DNA from: Streptomyces sp. Ru71
Lineage (GTDB): Bacteria > Actinomycetota > Actinomycetes > Streptomycetales > Streptomycetaceae
Length of the DNA: 64,000 nt
NCBI RefSeq assembly: GCF_002920535.1
Contig: NZ_PQSS01000002.1
Span: 124,001-188,000, forward strand
Reading direction: 5' to 3'
The translations under genes and the position numbers were made by a program. The notes beneath the pieces were generated by a model. It searched no databases. It was not told where the DNA came from and saw only the letters and a program-made list of their open reading frames with translations. Below are positions 48,708 through 57,395 of the stretch, piece after piece; positions within the stretch are counted from its first letter, which is position 1, and the number at the start of each line of letters is the position of its first letter.

Positions 48708-49307
48708 ATGACCGAGGCCACGACGGCACGTCGCAGCCGTATCACCCCCGAGCGCGAGGCCGAGCTGTACGAGGCCGTGCTCGACCTGCTGCGCGAGGTC
48801 GGCTACGACGCCCTCACCATGGACGCCGTCGCCGCCCGCACCCGGTCCAGCAAGGCCACGCTCTACCGCCAGTGGGGCGGCAAGGCCGAACTGGTCGTCA
48901 AGGCCATCCGGCACACCAAGCACGGCCGGATCGACGAGATCGACACCGGCTCGCTGAGGGGCGACCTGCATGCCCTGGTACGGCTGGAGGACGACTGCAC
49001 CATCCAGCAGAACTCCGCGCTGATGCGGGGCGTCGCCATGGCGATGCACCACAACGCGGACCTGCGGGAGGCGTTCCGGGCCCAGCTCGTCGAGCCTGAG
49101 ATGTCCGGATTCCACCAGGTGCTCCAGCGGGCGATCGACCGCGGCGAGGTCCGGCCGGACTGTCCCGCGCTCGACTTCCTGCTGCACATGATGGTCGGCG
49201 GCTTCGCCACCCGGGCGCTGCTCGACGACCAGCCACCCACGCAGGCCTTCCTCACCTCGTACATCGACGCCGTGGTCCTCCCCGCCCTCGGCGTCCCCAC
49301 CTCCTGA
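48708..49307 (+). CDS. TetR/AcrR-family transcriptional repressor
   Basis: The 199-residue regulator has a TetR helix-turn-helix (YDALTMDAVAARTRSSKATLYRQWGGKAELV) and a helical ligand domain. ATG 48708 has AGGAGG eight bases upstream; an in-frame GTG just upstream overlaps that site and is rejected. Two near-identical operators precede it, pointing to autoregulation. It most likely also controls the MMPL transporter gene 102 bases downstream in the same direction. Confidence 0.94.
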   Translation: MTEATTARRSRITPEREAELYEAVLDLLREVGYDALTMDAVAARTRSSKATLYRQWGGKAELVVKAIRHTKHGRIDEIDTGSLRGDLHALVRLEDDCTIQQNSALMRGVAMAMHHNADLREAFRAQLVEPEMSGFHQVLQRAIDRGEVRPDCPALDFLLHMMVGGFATRALLDDQPPTQAFLTSYIDAVVLPALGVPTS

Positions 49308-49409
49308 CAGTCCCCTCCCTGCAAGCCCACCCTCTGACGTCACCGCTCACGTCGTCGGGCTGATCATCCCTGCCCTGCAACCCCACGACATGACCGGGAG
49401 AACGCCCTC

Positions 49410-51623
49410 GTGGCCACGTTCCTCTACAAACTGGGCCGCCTCGCCTTCAGGCGACGGCACTTCGTCGCCCTGATCTGGGTGGCGCTGCTGACGCTCGCCG
49501 GCGTCGGCGCCGCGTCCGCGCCCGCACCGGGCACCACGTCCTTCTCCATCCCGGGCACCGAGGCCCAGAAGGCCTTCGACCTGCTGGAACAGCGCTTCCC
49601 CGGGGCCAGCGCCGACGGCGCCACCGCCCGCGTCGTCTTCAAGGCGCCGGCCGGCCAGAAGATGACCGACGCCGGCACCAAGGCCACCGTCGAGAAGACG
49701 GTCAAGGAGCTGTCCACCGGCAGCGAGGTCGTCTCCGTCGCCGACCCCTACACCGGGCACGCCGTCAGCAAGGACGGCACGATCGCGTACGCCTCGGTGA
49801 AGTACAAGGTCTCCGGCATGGAGCTTGAGGACTCCTCGCGCGACGCCCTGAAGGAGACCGCGCAGCACGCGCGGGACGCCGGACTGACCGTGGAGATCGG
49901 CGGCGACGCGCTGTCCGCCACGCCCGAGACCGGATCCACCGAGGTCATCGGCATTGCCATCGCCGCGGTCGTCCTCGTCATCACCTTCGGCTCGCTGCTC
50001 GCGGCCGGTCTGCCGCTGCTCACCGCGATCATCGGCGTCGGCATCGGCGTCTCCTCGATCACCGCGCTGGCGTCCACCCTCGACCTCGGCTCCACCACGT
50101 CCACCCTCGCGACGATGATCGGCCTCGCGGTCGGCATCGACTACGCCCTGTTCATCGTCTCCCGCTACCGCGCCGAGCTCGCCGAGGGCCGCGAACGCGA
50201 GGAGGCGGCCGGCCGGGCCGTCGGCACCGCGGGCTCCGCGGTGGTCTTCGCGGGCCTGACCGTCGTCATCGCCCTGGTCGGCCTCTCGGTCGTCAACATC
50301 CCGATGCTGACCAAGATGGGCATCGCCGCCGCGGGCACGGTCGCCATCGCGGTCCTCATCGCCCTGACGATGATCCCGGCGCTGCTCGGCTACGCGGGCC
50401 GCAAGGTCAAGCCGGCCGGTCAGAAGTCCAAGCTGCTCGGCGGTGGCCGCGCCGCGAGGAAGACGGGCCGCCCGAACATGGGCACCCGCTGGGCCAGCTT
50501 CGTCGTACGCCGCCCGGTCGCCGTGCTGCTCCTGGGCATCGTCGGCCTCGGCGCGGCGGCCGTCCCGGCGGCCTCCCTGGAGCTGGGACTGCCGGACGAC
50601 GGCTCGCAGCCGGTGTCCACCACCCAGCGCCGGGCCTACGACCTGCTGTCGGAGGGCTTCGGCCCGGGCTTCAACGGCCCGCTGATGGTGGTGGTCGACG
50701 CCAAGGGCGCGTCCGCCCCGGGCGCCGCCTTCGACAAGGTCGGCGCCGAGATCAAGGGCCTGAAGGACGTCGTCACCGTCACCCCGGCGCAGCCGAACAA
50801 GGCCGGTGACACGGCCACCATCACGGTGATCCCGAACTCCAAGCCGTCGTCCACGCAGACCGAGGACGTGGTCCACGCGATCCGCGGCAAGGGCGCGGGC
50901 ATCGAGTCCGACACCGGCGCCAAGGTGCTGGTCACCGGCTCCACGGCGATGAACATCGACGTCTCGCAGAAGCTGAACGACGCGCTCGTGCCGTACCTGG
51001 TGCTGGTCGTGGGCCTGGCGTTCCTGCTGCTGATCGTGGTGTTCCGCTCGATCCTGGTCCCGCTGAAGGCGGCCCTCGGCTTCCTGCTCAGCGTGCTCGC
51101 CGCGCTCGGCGCCGTGGTCGCGGTCTTCCAGTGGGGCTGGCTGTCCGGCCTGATGGGCGTCGAGGAGACCGGTCCGGTGATGTCGATGATGCCGATCTTC
51201 ATGGTCGGCGTGGTCTTCGGCCTCGCGATGGACTACGAGGTGTTCCTCGTGACCCGGATGCGGGAGGCGTACGTCCACGGCGAGAAGCCGAGCCAGGCCG
51301 TCGTGACCGGCTTCAAGTACGGCGCACGGGTCGTCACGGCCGCCGCCGTCATCATGATCGCCGTGTTCTCCGGCTTCATCGGCTCCAGCGAGTCCATGGT
51401 GAAGATGATCGGCTTCGGCCTGGCCATCGCGGTGTTCTTCGACGCGTTCGTCGTCCGCATGGCCATCGTTCCGGCCGTCCTCGCGCTGCTGGGCAAGCGG
51501 GCCTGGTGGCTGCCGAAGTGGCTGGACCGCGCCCTGCCCAACGTGGACGTCGAGGGCGAGGGCCTGCGCGCCCTCGACGGGCGCCGCGACCCGGACGAGG
51601 ACAAGGAACTGGTGCGCGCCTGA
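49410..51623 (+). CDS. MMPL/RND-family exporter
   Basis: This 737-residue exporter has 12 membrane segments in two halves: TM1 near 16-36, an extracytoplasmic domain, TM2-6 (176-330), then TM7 near 368, a second large loop, and TM8-12 (528-710). MMPL blocks such as GLAVGIDYALFIVSRYRAEL and FGLAMDYEVFLVTRMREAY carry the Asp-Tyr pairs used in proton relay. Such proteins export lipids, siderophores or drugs. The TetR repressor directly upstream suggests drug- or lipid-inducible expression. Starts at GTG with GGGAG upstream. Confidence 0.94.
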   Translation: MATFLYKLGRLAFRRRHFVALIWVALLTLAGVGAASAPAPGTTSFSIPGTEAQKAFDLLEQRFPGASADGATARVVFKAPAGQKMTDAGTKATVEKTVKELSTGSEVVSVADPYTGHAVSKDGTIAYASVKYKVSGMELEDSSRDALKETAQHARDAGLTVEIGGDALSATPETGSTEVIGIAIAAVVLVITFGSLLAAGLPLLTAIIGVGIGVSSITALASTLDLGSTTSTLATMIGLAVGIDYALFIVSRYRAELAEGREREEAAGRAVGTAGSAVVFAGLTVVIALVGLSVVNIPMLTKMGIAAAGTVAIAVLIALTMIPALLGYAGRKVKPAGQKSKLLGGGRAARKTGRPNMGTRWASFVVRRPVAVLLLGIVGLGAAAVPAASLELGLPDDGSQPVSTTQRRAYDLLSEGFGPGFNGPLMVVVDAKGASAPGAAFDKVGAEIKGLKDVVTVTPAQPNKAGDTATITVIPNSKPSSTQTEDVVHAIRGKGAGIESDTGAKVLVTGSTAMNIDVSQKLNDALVPYLVLVVGLAFLLLIVVFRSILVPLKAALGFLLSVLAALGAVVAVFQWGWLSGLMGVEETGPVMSMMPIFMVGVVFGLAMDYEVFLVTRMREAYVHGEKPSQAVVTGFKYGARVVTAAAVIMIAVFSGFIGSSESMVKMIGFGLAIAVFFDAFVVRMAIVPAVLALLGKRAWWLPKWLDRALPNVDVEGEGLRALDGRRDPDEDKELVRA

Positions 51624-51640
51624 CGCACACCGCACAAGCC

Positions 51641-51680
51641 GCCGGTGAGGGTTCCGTGGGGACGGGGCGCCCTCACCGGC
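51641..51680 (+). terminator. terminator of the MMPL gene
   Basis: GCCGGTGAGGG and CCCTCACCGGC form a perfect 11-bp stem around an 18-base loop, 17 bases after the stop codon, followed by TTCCTCGTTCC. Confidence 0.7.
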
Positions 51681-51696
51681 TTCCTCGTTCCACGAC

Positions 51697-51702
51697 TACC
51701 GT
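51697..51702 (+). promoter_or_regulatory. -10 element TACCGT of the leader ORF
   Basis: TACCGT, seven bases, then ATG 51710; the transcript would start at the leader ORF, not at the transporter gene. Confidence 0.45.
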
Positions 51703-51709
51703 GCTGTGC

Positions 51710-51775
51710 ATGACAACAGCGACCGTCATCGCCACCGCCGACGCCGCCGTGGACGTGCGCGAGCGCGCCTCGTGA
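51710..51775 (+). CDS. 21-codon leader ORF coupled to the DMT transporter
   Basis: The peptide reads MTTATVIATADAAVDVRERA(S). Its ATG has the leaderless spacing behind TACCGT, and its TGA overlaps the GTG of the transporter gene (GTGA). The transporter start has no good ribosome site of its own, so it may depend on translation of this leader. No stretch of one repeated codon is present, so classical attenuation is unlikely. Translation is inferred, not shown. Confidence 0.5.
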   Translation: MTTATVIATADAAVDVRERAS

Positions 51776-52617
51776 CGCCCCTCGTCACGGCGGCCGTCCT
51801 GCTCGCCGCCGTCACCCACGCCGGCTGGAACGCCATCGCGCACCGGATCACCGACAAGCTGGTCGGGTTCACGCTCATCACCGGCGGCGGTGTCCTGATC
51901 GGGCTCGCGCTGACGCCGTTCACGGCCGTCCCGGCGGCCGGGGCCTGGCCGTATCTGCTGGTCTCCGCGGCCGTCCATGTCGCCTACTACGCGCTGCTGA
52001 TGCGGTCCTTCCGGCTCGGCGACTTCGGGCAGGCCTATCCGATCGCCCGCGGCTCGGCACCGCTGGTCGTGACCGTGCTCGCCGCCGTCTTCGCCCACGA
52101 GGTGCCCGGCGGCTGGGCCACCGCCGGCATCGCCGTCTCCTGCGCGGGACTGTCCGGCGTGGCCCTGTGGGGACTGCGCGGGCGCCGCCCCGACTGGGCG
52201 GCGATCGGCGCGGCGCTCGCCACCGGGCTCACCATCGCCGCGTACACCGTCGTCGACGGGCTCGGCGTGCGGGCCTCCGGCTCCTCCGTGGGGTACATCG
52301 CCTGGCTGATGATCGTCCAGGGCACGGTCGTCCCGGCGTACGCCGTGCTGCGCTGGCGCAGGCGCACGCCGGCGGTGCTGCGCCCCTGCGCCGCGCTCGG
52401 TCTCCTCGGTGCCGCCCTGTCCGTCTTCGCCTACGGGCTGGTGCTGTGGGCGCAGACCAGGGCGGACCTCGCACCGATCGCCGCCCTGCGTGAGTCGTCG
52501 ATCATCGTGGGCGCGGCCATCGGCGCGGTCTTCTTCAAGGAGCGCTTCGGCGCACCGCGGATCGCCGCGGCGGGCCTGCTCGTCGTGGGCATCGGGCTCA
52601 TGCTGCACGCGGGGTGA
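51772..52617 (+). CDS. DMT-superfamily (EamA) transporter
   Basis: This 281-residue protein has ten membrane segments arranged as two EamA repeats (about 5-130 and 140-278), with HAGWNAIAHRITDK after the first segment and RESSIIVGAAIGAVFFKERFG, the typical EamA motif, near the end. It would move a small metabolite such as an amino acid across the membrane; the substrate is unknown. The GTG at 51772 is preferred because the longer frame upstream reads a basic, non-homologous stretch. It overlaps the leader ORF stop. Confidence 0.88.
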   Translation: MTPLVTAAVLLAAVTHAGWNAIAHRITDKLVGFTLITGGGVLIGLALTPFTAVPAAGAWPYLLVSAAVHVAYYALLMRSFRLGDFGQAYPIARGSAPLVVTVLAAVFAHEVPGGWATAGIAVSCAGLSGVALWGLRGRRPDWAAIGAALATGLTIAAYTVVDGLGVRASGSSVGYIAWLMIVQGTVVPAYAVLRWRRRTPAVLRPCAALGLLGAALSVFAYGLVLWAQTRADLAPIAALRESSIIVGAAIGAVFFKERFGAPRIAAAGLLVVGIGLMLHAG

Positions 52618-52628
52618 GCGGCCACGAC

Positions 52629-52652
52629 GGCGGAGAGGGAGCCCTTCTCGCC
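52629..52652 (+). terminator. imperfect hairpin after the DMT transporter gene
   Basis: GGCGGAGAGGG and CCCTTCTCGCC pair with two mismatches around two bases, 11 bases after the stop. A weak terminator candidate. Confidence 0.4.
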
Positions 52653-52738
52653 GGTCCTCCCCGGCGGATACGATCGGTGAACCGCGGCTCACCCAGGGGC
52701 ATGTGACGCCGCGTCGAGCGGGAGGGGAGCCCGGCGTC

Positions 52739-53143
52739 GTGGTGTTGGGCGAGGACCGGATCAAGCACCTGGAGTTCATCCAGCAGGTCGTCACCCGGCT
52801 GGGCACGAACTCGTTCCTGGTCAAGGGCTGGGCGCTGACCCTGACGGCCGCACTGCTCGCGGTGTCGGCGAGCCGGCTGAGCTGGCCGATCGCCACGGTC
52901 GGCCTGGTGCCGCTGCTGTGCTTCTGGTACCTGGACACCTTCTTCCTGCGCCAGGAGCGCCTCTTCCGCCGCCTCTACGACGACGTCCGCCGCCCGGGCA
53001 GCGCCGTCGAGCCGATGTCCATGAACGTCGGCCCCTATCTGGCGCAGACCCCGTGGCTGCCCACCGCCCTGTCGCAGACCCTCGTGCTCTACTACGGCCC
53101 GCTGGTCGCCGCCGACCTGGTGATCCTCGGCGTCGCGCTGTGA
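52739..53143 (+). CDS. small multi-pass membrane protein, possible TIR-associated effector
   Basis: The 134-residue protein begins with KHLEFIQQVVTRLGTNSFLVKGWALTL, runs into two membrane segments (about 27-47 and 51-70, ending FWYLDTFFLRQERLFRRLYDDV) and has a third hydrophobic stretch at the C-terminus. I recall this KHLEFIQ/NSFxxKGW/LDxxxLRQERLFRxLY pattern from small membrane proteins encoded beside TIR-domain genes in many bacteria. A TIR gene lies 579 bases downstream. GTG 52739 has GGAGGGGAG nine bases upstream. Confidence 0.65.
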   Translation: MVLGEDRIKHLEFIQQVVTRLGTNSFLVKGWALTLTAALLAVSASRLSWPIATVGLVPLLCFWYLDTFFLRQERLFRRLYDDVRRPGSAVEPMSMNVGPYLAQTPWLPTALSQTLVLYYGPLVAADLVILGVAL

Positions 53144-53152
53144 GGGCCCGGG

Positions 53153-53587
53153 TCAGGGTGAGGCGAGAGCCTCGGTGAGGCGGCCGGCCAGGTCGTCCAG
53201 CGTGGCCGCGTCACCCTCCCGCCGCGGCGGCCAGATCGGCCCCATCGCGTCCCCGGCGTGGCGCGGCACCACATGCACATGCGCGTGGAAGACGGTCTGG
53301 GTGGCCGCCGTCCCGGAGGAGTGGATGATGTTCAGCCCCTGCGGAGCGAGCACCGCGCGCAGCGCCGACCCCACCCGCAGCACGGTCCGCATCACCCGGC
53401 CCACCGCCACCTCGTCCATCTCCCACAGATCCGCGGCGTGTGCGCGGGGCACCACCAGGGTGTGTCCGGGGACCGCCGGTGCGAGGGGGAAGAAGGCCAC
53501 GGTGTGGGCGTCCTCGTGGACGATGCGCGCGGGATCGCGGTGCGCGGCGATGGCGCAGAAGACGCAGTCCCCGGTGTCCGCAGCCAT
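53153..53587 (-). CDS. HIT-family protein
   Basis: The 144-residue protein has the histidine triad FHAHVHVVPRH and an N-terminal CVFCAI Cys pair typical of HIT hydrolases such as HINT or Ap4A hydrolases, which act on nucleotide phosphoramidates or dinucleotides. It is encoded between the small membrane protein and TIR genes but on the opposite strand, convergent with the former and divergent from the latter. ATG 53587 is preferred over the GTG just before it because of spacing to AAAGGGGAG. Confidence 0.93.
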   Translation of the reverse strand: MAADTGDCVFCAIAAHRDPARIVHEDAHTVAFFPLAPAVPGHTLVVPRAHAADLWEMDEVAVGRVMRTVLRVGSALRAVLAPQGLNIIHSSGTAATQTVFHAHVHVVPRHAGDAMGPIWPPRREGDAATLDDLAGRLTEALASP

Positions 53588-53721
53588 CACCGTCTCCCCT
53601 TTCCGTCGGAGGCCGTCCCCCGTATGACGGGAAGGTTCACGGTACCCGCGGTCCGCGCGGCCACCCCTGTGATACGTACGGGGTTCGAGCAGACAGGGAC
53701 GTGAGCTTGAGGGGGCCGGGG

Positions 53722-55206
53722 ATGCGCGCCGAGGGCGGTGTCTTCATCAACTACCGCAGGGGGCCGCACGGCCATCTGGTCGCCCGGCTGTACGAGCGCC
53801 TGCAGGAGCACTTCGGCGCGGACCGCGTGTTCCAGGACATCCCCTCGCTCGTGCCGGGTGCGCGCTACCCGGACGCCCTGCGCGAGCGCGTCGAGGACTG
53901 CGACGTCCTGCTCGTCGTCATGCACGAGGGGTGGGCCGGGGACCGGACCGACACCGGGGCGCGGCGCCTGGAGCAGCCGGGCGACTGGGTGCGCCGGGAG
54001 ATCGAGCAGGCGCTGCGCGGCGGCAAGACGATCGTGCCCGTCCTGCTGGACGCCGCCCTGCCGCCGCTGCCCGACGAGCTGCCCGAGCCGGTGCGCGACC
54101 TGGCGCACCGGCAGGCGCAGCGGCTGCGCGAGGCGCGGCTCGAAGAGGACCTGGCGGCACTGGTCGCGGTCGTGGAGGCCGACGTCAGCCGGAGCTGGCG
54201 GGAGATCCCGGCGCCCGAGCCGCGGCCCGGCCCCGGGCGGGTGACCGAGGCCGTCGCCGCCGTCGCCGGTGCCCTCGCCCTGGTCGGACTGCCGGTGCTG
54301 CTGACCGACCGGCACTGGGCGCCCGCCACCGACGACGAACTGCCGCTGCCCCTGTGGGGCGTGGTGTGGTCGTGCCTGGCGATGGGCGTGCCGCTGGTGA
54401 CGGTCGGCCTGATGCAGCTGCTGCTGCGCCGAGGTGTCGACGCCGTCGAGCGCGAGCTGCACAAGCTGCGCCACGAGACGTATGTGCGGCTGACCTGGCC
54501 GATGGCGGCGGCGCTGGCCGGTGCGGCGCTGGCCGTCGTCTTCGCGGGGCGGGGCGGCACGGGCGTGGAGGCCGCGCTGGTCATGGTGCTGATCGTGGTG
54601 CTGGGACTCGGACAGGCCGTCGCGCACTTCTTCCGCACCCGGCAGCGCGAACGCGACCAGTGGGAGAACTGGCCGCAGGGCCTGCCCGAGCGGGTGCCGC
54701 GCGCGGCGCTGCGCCGGGCGGTGGCCCGTCTGCACCGGCGGGTCGACGGCTGGCGCGCTCCGCTCTCCCGGGAGCAGCGGGAGAAGGCGGCCTGGGAACT
54801 CGCCGACCTGCGGGCCGCGCTGACCCGCCTGACGGGCGAGGCCCGGCGGTCACGGCGGGCATGGCTGCGCCAGGACCATCCCTGGCTGCTGGGCTGGTAC
54901 GTGCTGTGGCTGGCCGGGACGCTGGGCCTGGCCGTCGCGGCGGCGCTCACCTTCGACGCGGCCGGGCGCGGTATACCCCGGGTGTTCGGGGCGCTGGCGG
55001 CGACGGTGCTGATCGGCGCGGGCGCCACCGCCGGCACGCTGGAGCTCGGTCACCGCCGCCAGCGCCGGATGCGCGAGGACCTGGTCGCCGAGGCCGCCGG
55101 GCACCTGGCGGCGCTGGACGCGCGGGTCACGCGGCTCGCCGCGCCTCCGCGCACCCCGCCGCGCGCCCCGGCCCCGCGCACCGAGGCCCACGCCGAGCCG
55201 GACTGA
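53722..55206 (+). CDS. TIR-domain protein with six membrane segments
   Basis: The 494-residue protein has an N-terminal TIR domain (about 1-155): GVFINYRRGPHGHLVARLYE, FQDIPSLVPGARYPDALRE, DCDVLLVVMHEGW, and DWVRREIEQAL where Glu93 sits at the usual NADase position. It is followed by about six hydrophobic segments (around 178-200, 210-236, 258-276, 285-302, 389-412, 420-440). TIR domains in bacteria often degrade NAD+ or make signal nucleotides on infection. A membrane-bound TIR is less usual. ATG 53722 has GAGGGGG ahead; GTG 53701 is an alternative. Confidence 0.85.
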   Translation: MRAEGGVFINYRRGPHGHLVARLYERLQEHFGADRVFQDIPSLVPGARYPDALRERVEDCDVLLVVMHEGWAGDRTDTGARRLEQPGDWVRREIEQALRGGKTIVPVLLDAALPPLPDELPEPVRDLAHRQAQRLREARLEEDLAALVAVVEADVSRSWREIPAPEPRPGPGRVTEAVAAVAGALALVGLPVLLTDRHWAPATDDELPLPLWGVVWSCLAMGVPLVTVGLMQLLLRRGVDAVERELHKLRHETYVRLTWPMAAALAGAALAVVFAGRGGTGVEAALVMVLIVVLGLGQAVAHFFRTRQRERDQWENWPQGLPERVPRAALRRAVARLHRRVDGWRAPLSREQREKAAWELADLRAALTRLTGEARRSRRAWLRQDHPWLLGWYVLWLAGTLGLAVAAALTFDAAGRGIPRVFGALAATVLIGAGATAGTLELGHRRQRRMREDLVAEAAGHLAALDARVTRLAAPPRTPPRAPAPRTEAHAEPD

Positions 55207-55285
55207 CCGCCCGGTCCCGGTCGCATGGATGCGTCCCGGCGTCGAGAGGCGCACCCTGGAAGCAAGTGTTCCGGAGGTGATCGGC

Positions 55286-55564
55286 ATGACGATGCACACC
55301 GCTGTGGGATGGCACGTGGAGCTGGAGTTCATCGAGGACGACCAGCACACGCGCGCGGTGGCGCTGGTGCGGCTGCCGGACGGCTCGGAGGTACGGGCCC
55401 ACGGCAGTGCCACCCGCCACCGCACGGACTCCAATCAGCCCAGGGTCGGGGAGGAGATCGCCGGTGCGCGGGCGCTGAACGAGCTCGCGATGCGGCTGCT
55501 GACCAAGGCGCACGACGAGATCGACGAGGCGTCGGGCCGCACGTCGCACCCGATCCACGTGTGA
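55286..55564 (+). CDS. DUF1876 family protein
   Basis: This 92-residue protein reads MHTAVGWHVELEFIEDDQHT, followed by RVGEEIAGARALNELAMRLL, matching the small actinobacterial DUF1876 family. The fold is a small alpha/beta domain with no known activity. ATG 55286 has GGAGGTGA five bases upstream. It has no obvious link to neighbours. Confidence 0.85.
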   Translation: MTMHTAVGWHVELEFIEDDQHTRAVALVRLPDGSEVRAHGSATRHRTDSNQPRVGEEIAGARALNELAMRLLTKAHDEIDEASGRTSHPIHV

Positions 55565-55595
55565 GGCCGGGCCTCCTTCGGCTCCGGCGCCCGCC

Positions 55596-56756
55596 TCACC
55601 GGGACAGGGCTGTCCGCACCGCCCGCACGAGGGCCTGTGCGCGGGGGTCCGCCGTCACGCTCTTCCTGAAGCCGTTGGTGACATAGCCGAACGCGATGCC
55701 CGCGTCGGGGTCGGCGAAGCCGAGGGCGCCGCCGCGGCCGGGGTGGCCGAAGGAGCCGTCGGCGAGCAAGGGGGAGGCGCCGCCGTGCAGCATGTAGCCG
55801 AGGCCGAACCGGGTTGTGACCACCAGCACCCGGTCCGGGCCGGCCGACTGCTCGCCGCGGGCCAGCTCCGTGGTGTGCGGGGTGAACAGCCGCGTTCCGC
55901 CGTCGACCTCGCCGATCAGTGAGGCGTAGACGCGGGCCAGCCCGTCGGCGGTGGCGATGCCGGTGGAGCCCGCCAGGCCGGCCGCGTGGTAGGCGGGGTC
56001 GTTCTCGTCGGGTGCGGGGGCGATCGCCCCGAAGGCGCGCAGGGTCAGCGACGCGGGGTCCGCGTACGCCTCGGCGACCGCGCGCTTGGGCCGGGTCTTC
56101 AGGCCGCCCGCCTCGGGTGCCGTGACGGGCCCGACGCGGCCCACGCGCGGGCGGGCGTCCTCCGGCAGTCCGAGCCAGAAGTCCGCGCCCACGGGCCCCG
56201 CGATCTCGTCGGCGATCCACTCGCCGATCGGCCGCCCGGTGACGCGTCGCACCAGTTCGCCGGTGAGCCAGCTGTAGGTGTGCGCGTGGTAGCCGTGGTC
56301 GGTGCCCGGCTCCCACACGGGTGCCTGCGCCGCGACCGCCGCCGCGGCACGGTCCGGGTCGGCGGCCTCGGCCAGGGTCAGCGGGCGGTCCAGGACCGGC
56401 ACGCCGGCCCGGTGCGCGAGCAGGTGCCGCACCAGGGTGTGCTCCTTGCCGGCCGCCTTGTACTCGGGCCAGTAGGCGCCGACCGGCGCGTCCAGGTCCA
56501 GCTCCCCGCGCTGGTGCAGCAGGAGCAGGGCGGCCGCGGCCACGCCCTTGGTGGCCGAGCGCACGATCTGGGCCGTGCCGCGCTCCCAGGGCTCGGTGCC
56601 GTCGACGTCCTTCGTGCCGCCCCACAGGTCGACGATCTTGTGCCCGTCCCGGTAGACGGTCACCGCGGCGCCGCGCTCGCCGAGCGCCGCGAAGTTGCGG
56701 GCGAACGCCTCCCTGACCGGCTCGAAGCCCTCGGCCACCGCTCCGTGCACGTCCAC
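55596..56756 (-). CDS. serine hydrolase, class C beta-lactamase-related (EstB-like)
   Basis: The 386-residue enzyme has the SxxK motif as Ser67-Ala-Thr-Lys70 in VRSATKGVAAAALL, a Tyr near HTYSWLTGELVRRVT, and the C-terminal FGHPGRGGALGFADP in place of the KTG box. This pattern marks esterase-like members of the beta-lactamase/DD-peptidase fold rather than true beta-lactamases. No signal peptide is seen, so it is probably a cytoplasmic esterase. GTG 56756 has GGAGGGAAG upstream. Confidence 0.88.
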   Translation of the reverse strand: MDVHGAVAEGFEPVREAFARNFAALGERGAAVTVYRDGHKIVDLWGGTKDVDGTEPWERGTAQIVRSATKGVAAAALLLLHQRGELDLDAPVGAYWPEYKAAGKEHTLVRHLLAHRAGVPVLDRPLTLAEAADPDRAAAAVAAQAPVWEPGTDHGYHAHTYSWLTGELVRRVTGRPIGEWIADEIAGPVGADFWLGLPEDARPRVGRVGPVTAPEAGGLKTRPKRAVAEAYADPASLTLRAFGAIAPAPDENDPAYHAAGLAGSTGIATADGLARVYASLIGEVDGGTRLFTPHTTELARGEQSAGPDRVLVVTTRFGLGYMLHGGASPLLADGSFGHPGRGGALGFADPDAGIAFGYVTNGFRKSVTADPRAQALVRAVRTALSR

Positions 56757-56830
56757 GTCCGCACTTCCCTCCAGCTCGCCTGCGACGTAGAGGGCAACAG
56801 TGGGGGAGGGCCTGCGATTCCGTGGCGGGA

Positions 56831-57289
56831 CTACCCGAGCAGGATCGTTACATCGATGTTGCCCCGGGTGGCGTTGGAGTAGGGGCAGACCTCGTGGGCG
56901 GCGTCGACGAGCTGGGCGGCGAGGTTGGGGTCCAGCACCGGCAGCGACACGCTCAGGGCGACGGCGAGCCCGTAGCCGCGCTGCCGGTTGGGCCCGATGC
57001 CGACCTTCGCGGCGACGGTGGAGCCGGTGAGGTCGTAGCCGGAGCGGTTGCCGACGAGGATCAGGGCGTTGTGGAAGCAGGAGGCGTAACCGGCCGCGAA
57101 GAGCTGCTCGGGGTTGGTGCCGTTGCCGTCCCCGCCCAGCTCCGGGGGCATCGCCACCTTCAGGTCGAGCTGCCCGTCCTGGCTGGTGACGTACCCGTCG
57201 CGGCCGCCGTGCGCGGTGGCCTCGGCGACGTACATGATCTTCGAAGGACGGGTGTCGGGGCGGGTGTCCGCCGCGGCGCCGTCAGTCAT
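56831..57289 (-). CDS. ohr: organic hydroperoxide resistance protein Ohr
   Basis: The 152-residue OsmC/Ohr-family peroxidase reduces organic and fatty-acid hydroperoxides with two catalytic Cys residues, Cys71 in GYASCFHNALI and Cys135 in AHEVCPYSNATRG; the Ohr-type N-terminal KIMYVAEATAHGGRDG is present. ATG 57289 matches family length. It lies downstream of and on the same strand as ohrR, with direct repeats just ahead that are a likely OhrR operator. Confidence 0.95.
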   Translation of the reverse strand: MTDGAAADTRPDTRPSKIMYVAEATAHGGRDGYVTSQDGQLDLKVAMPPELGGDGNGTNPEQLFAAGYASCFHNALILVGNRSGYDLTGSTVAAKVGIGPNRQRGYGLAVALSVSLPVLDPNLAAQLVDAAHEVCPYSNATRGNIDVTILLG

Positions 57290-57311
57290 GGTGGGACCCC
57301 CCAGAAACAAG

Positions 57312-57339
57312 TGCGCACAAGTACATTGCGCACAAGGTA
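57312..57339. promoter_or_regulatory. direct repeats, likely OhrR operator of ohr
   Basis: TGCGCACAAGTA (57312) and TGCGCACAAGGTA (57327) are 15 bp apart and 23 bases upstream of the ohr ATG. On the ohr strand they read TTGTGCGCA, a near-palindromic half-site pattern of the MarR/OhrR type. Confidence 0.55.
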
Positions 57340-57395
57340 CTGGCCGGTAGCCTCCCGGTCCCCGGCAGGGGGTGGCGACCCGGGGTAACGCGAGG

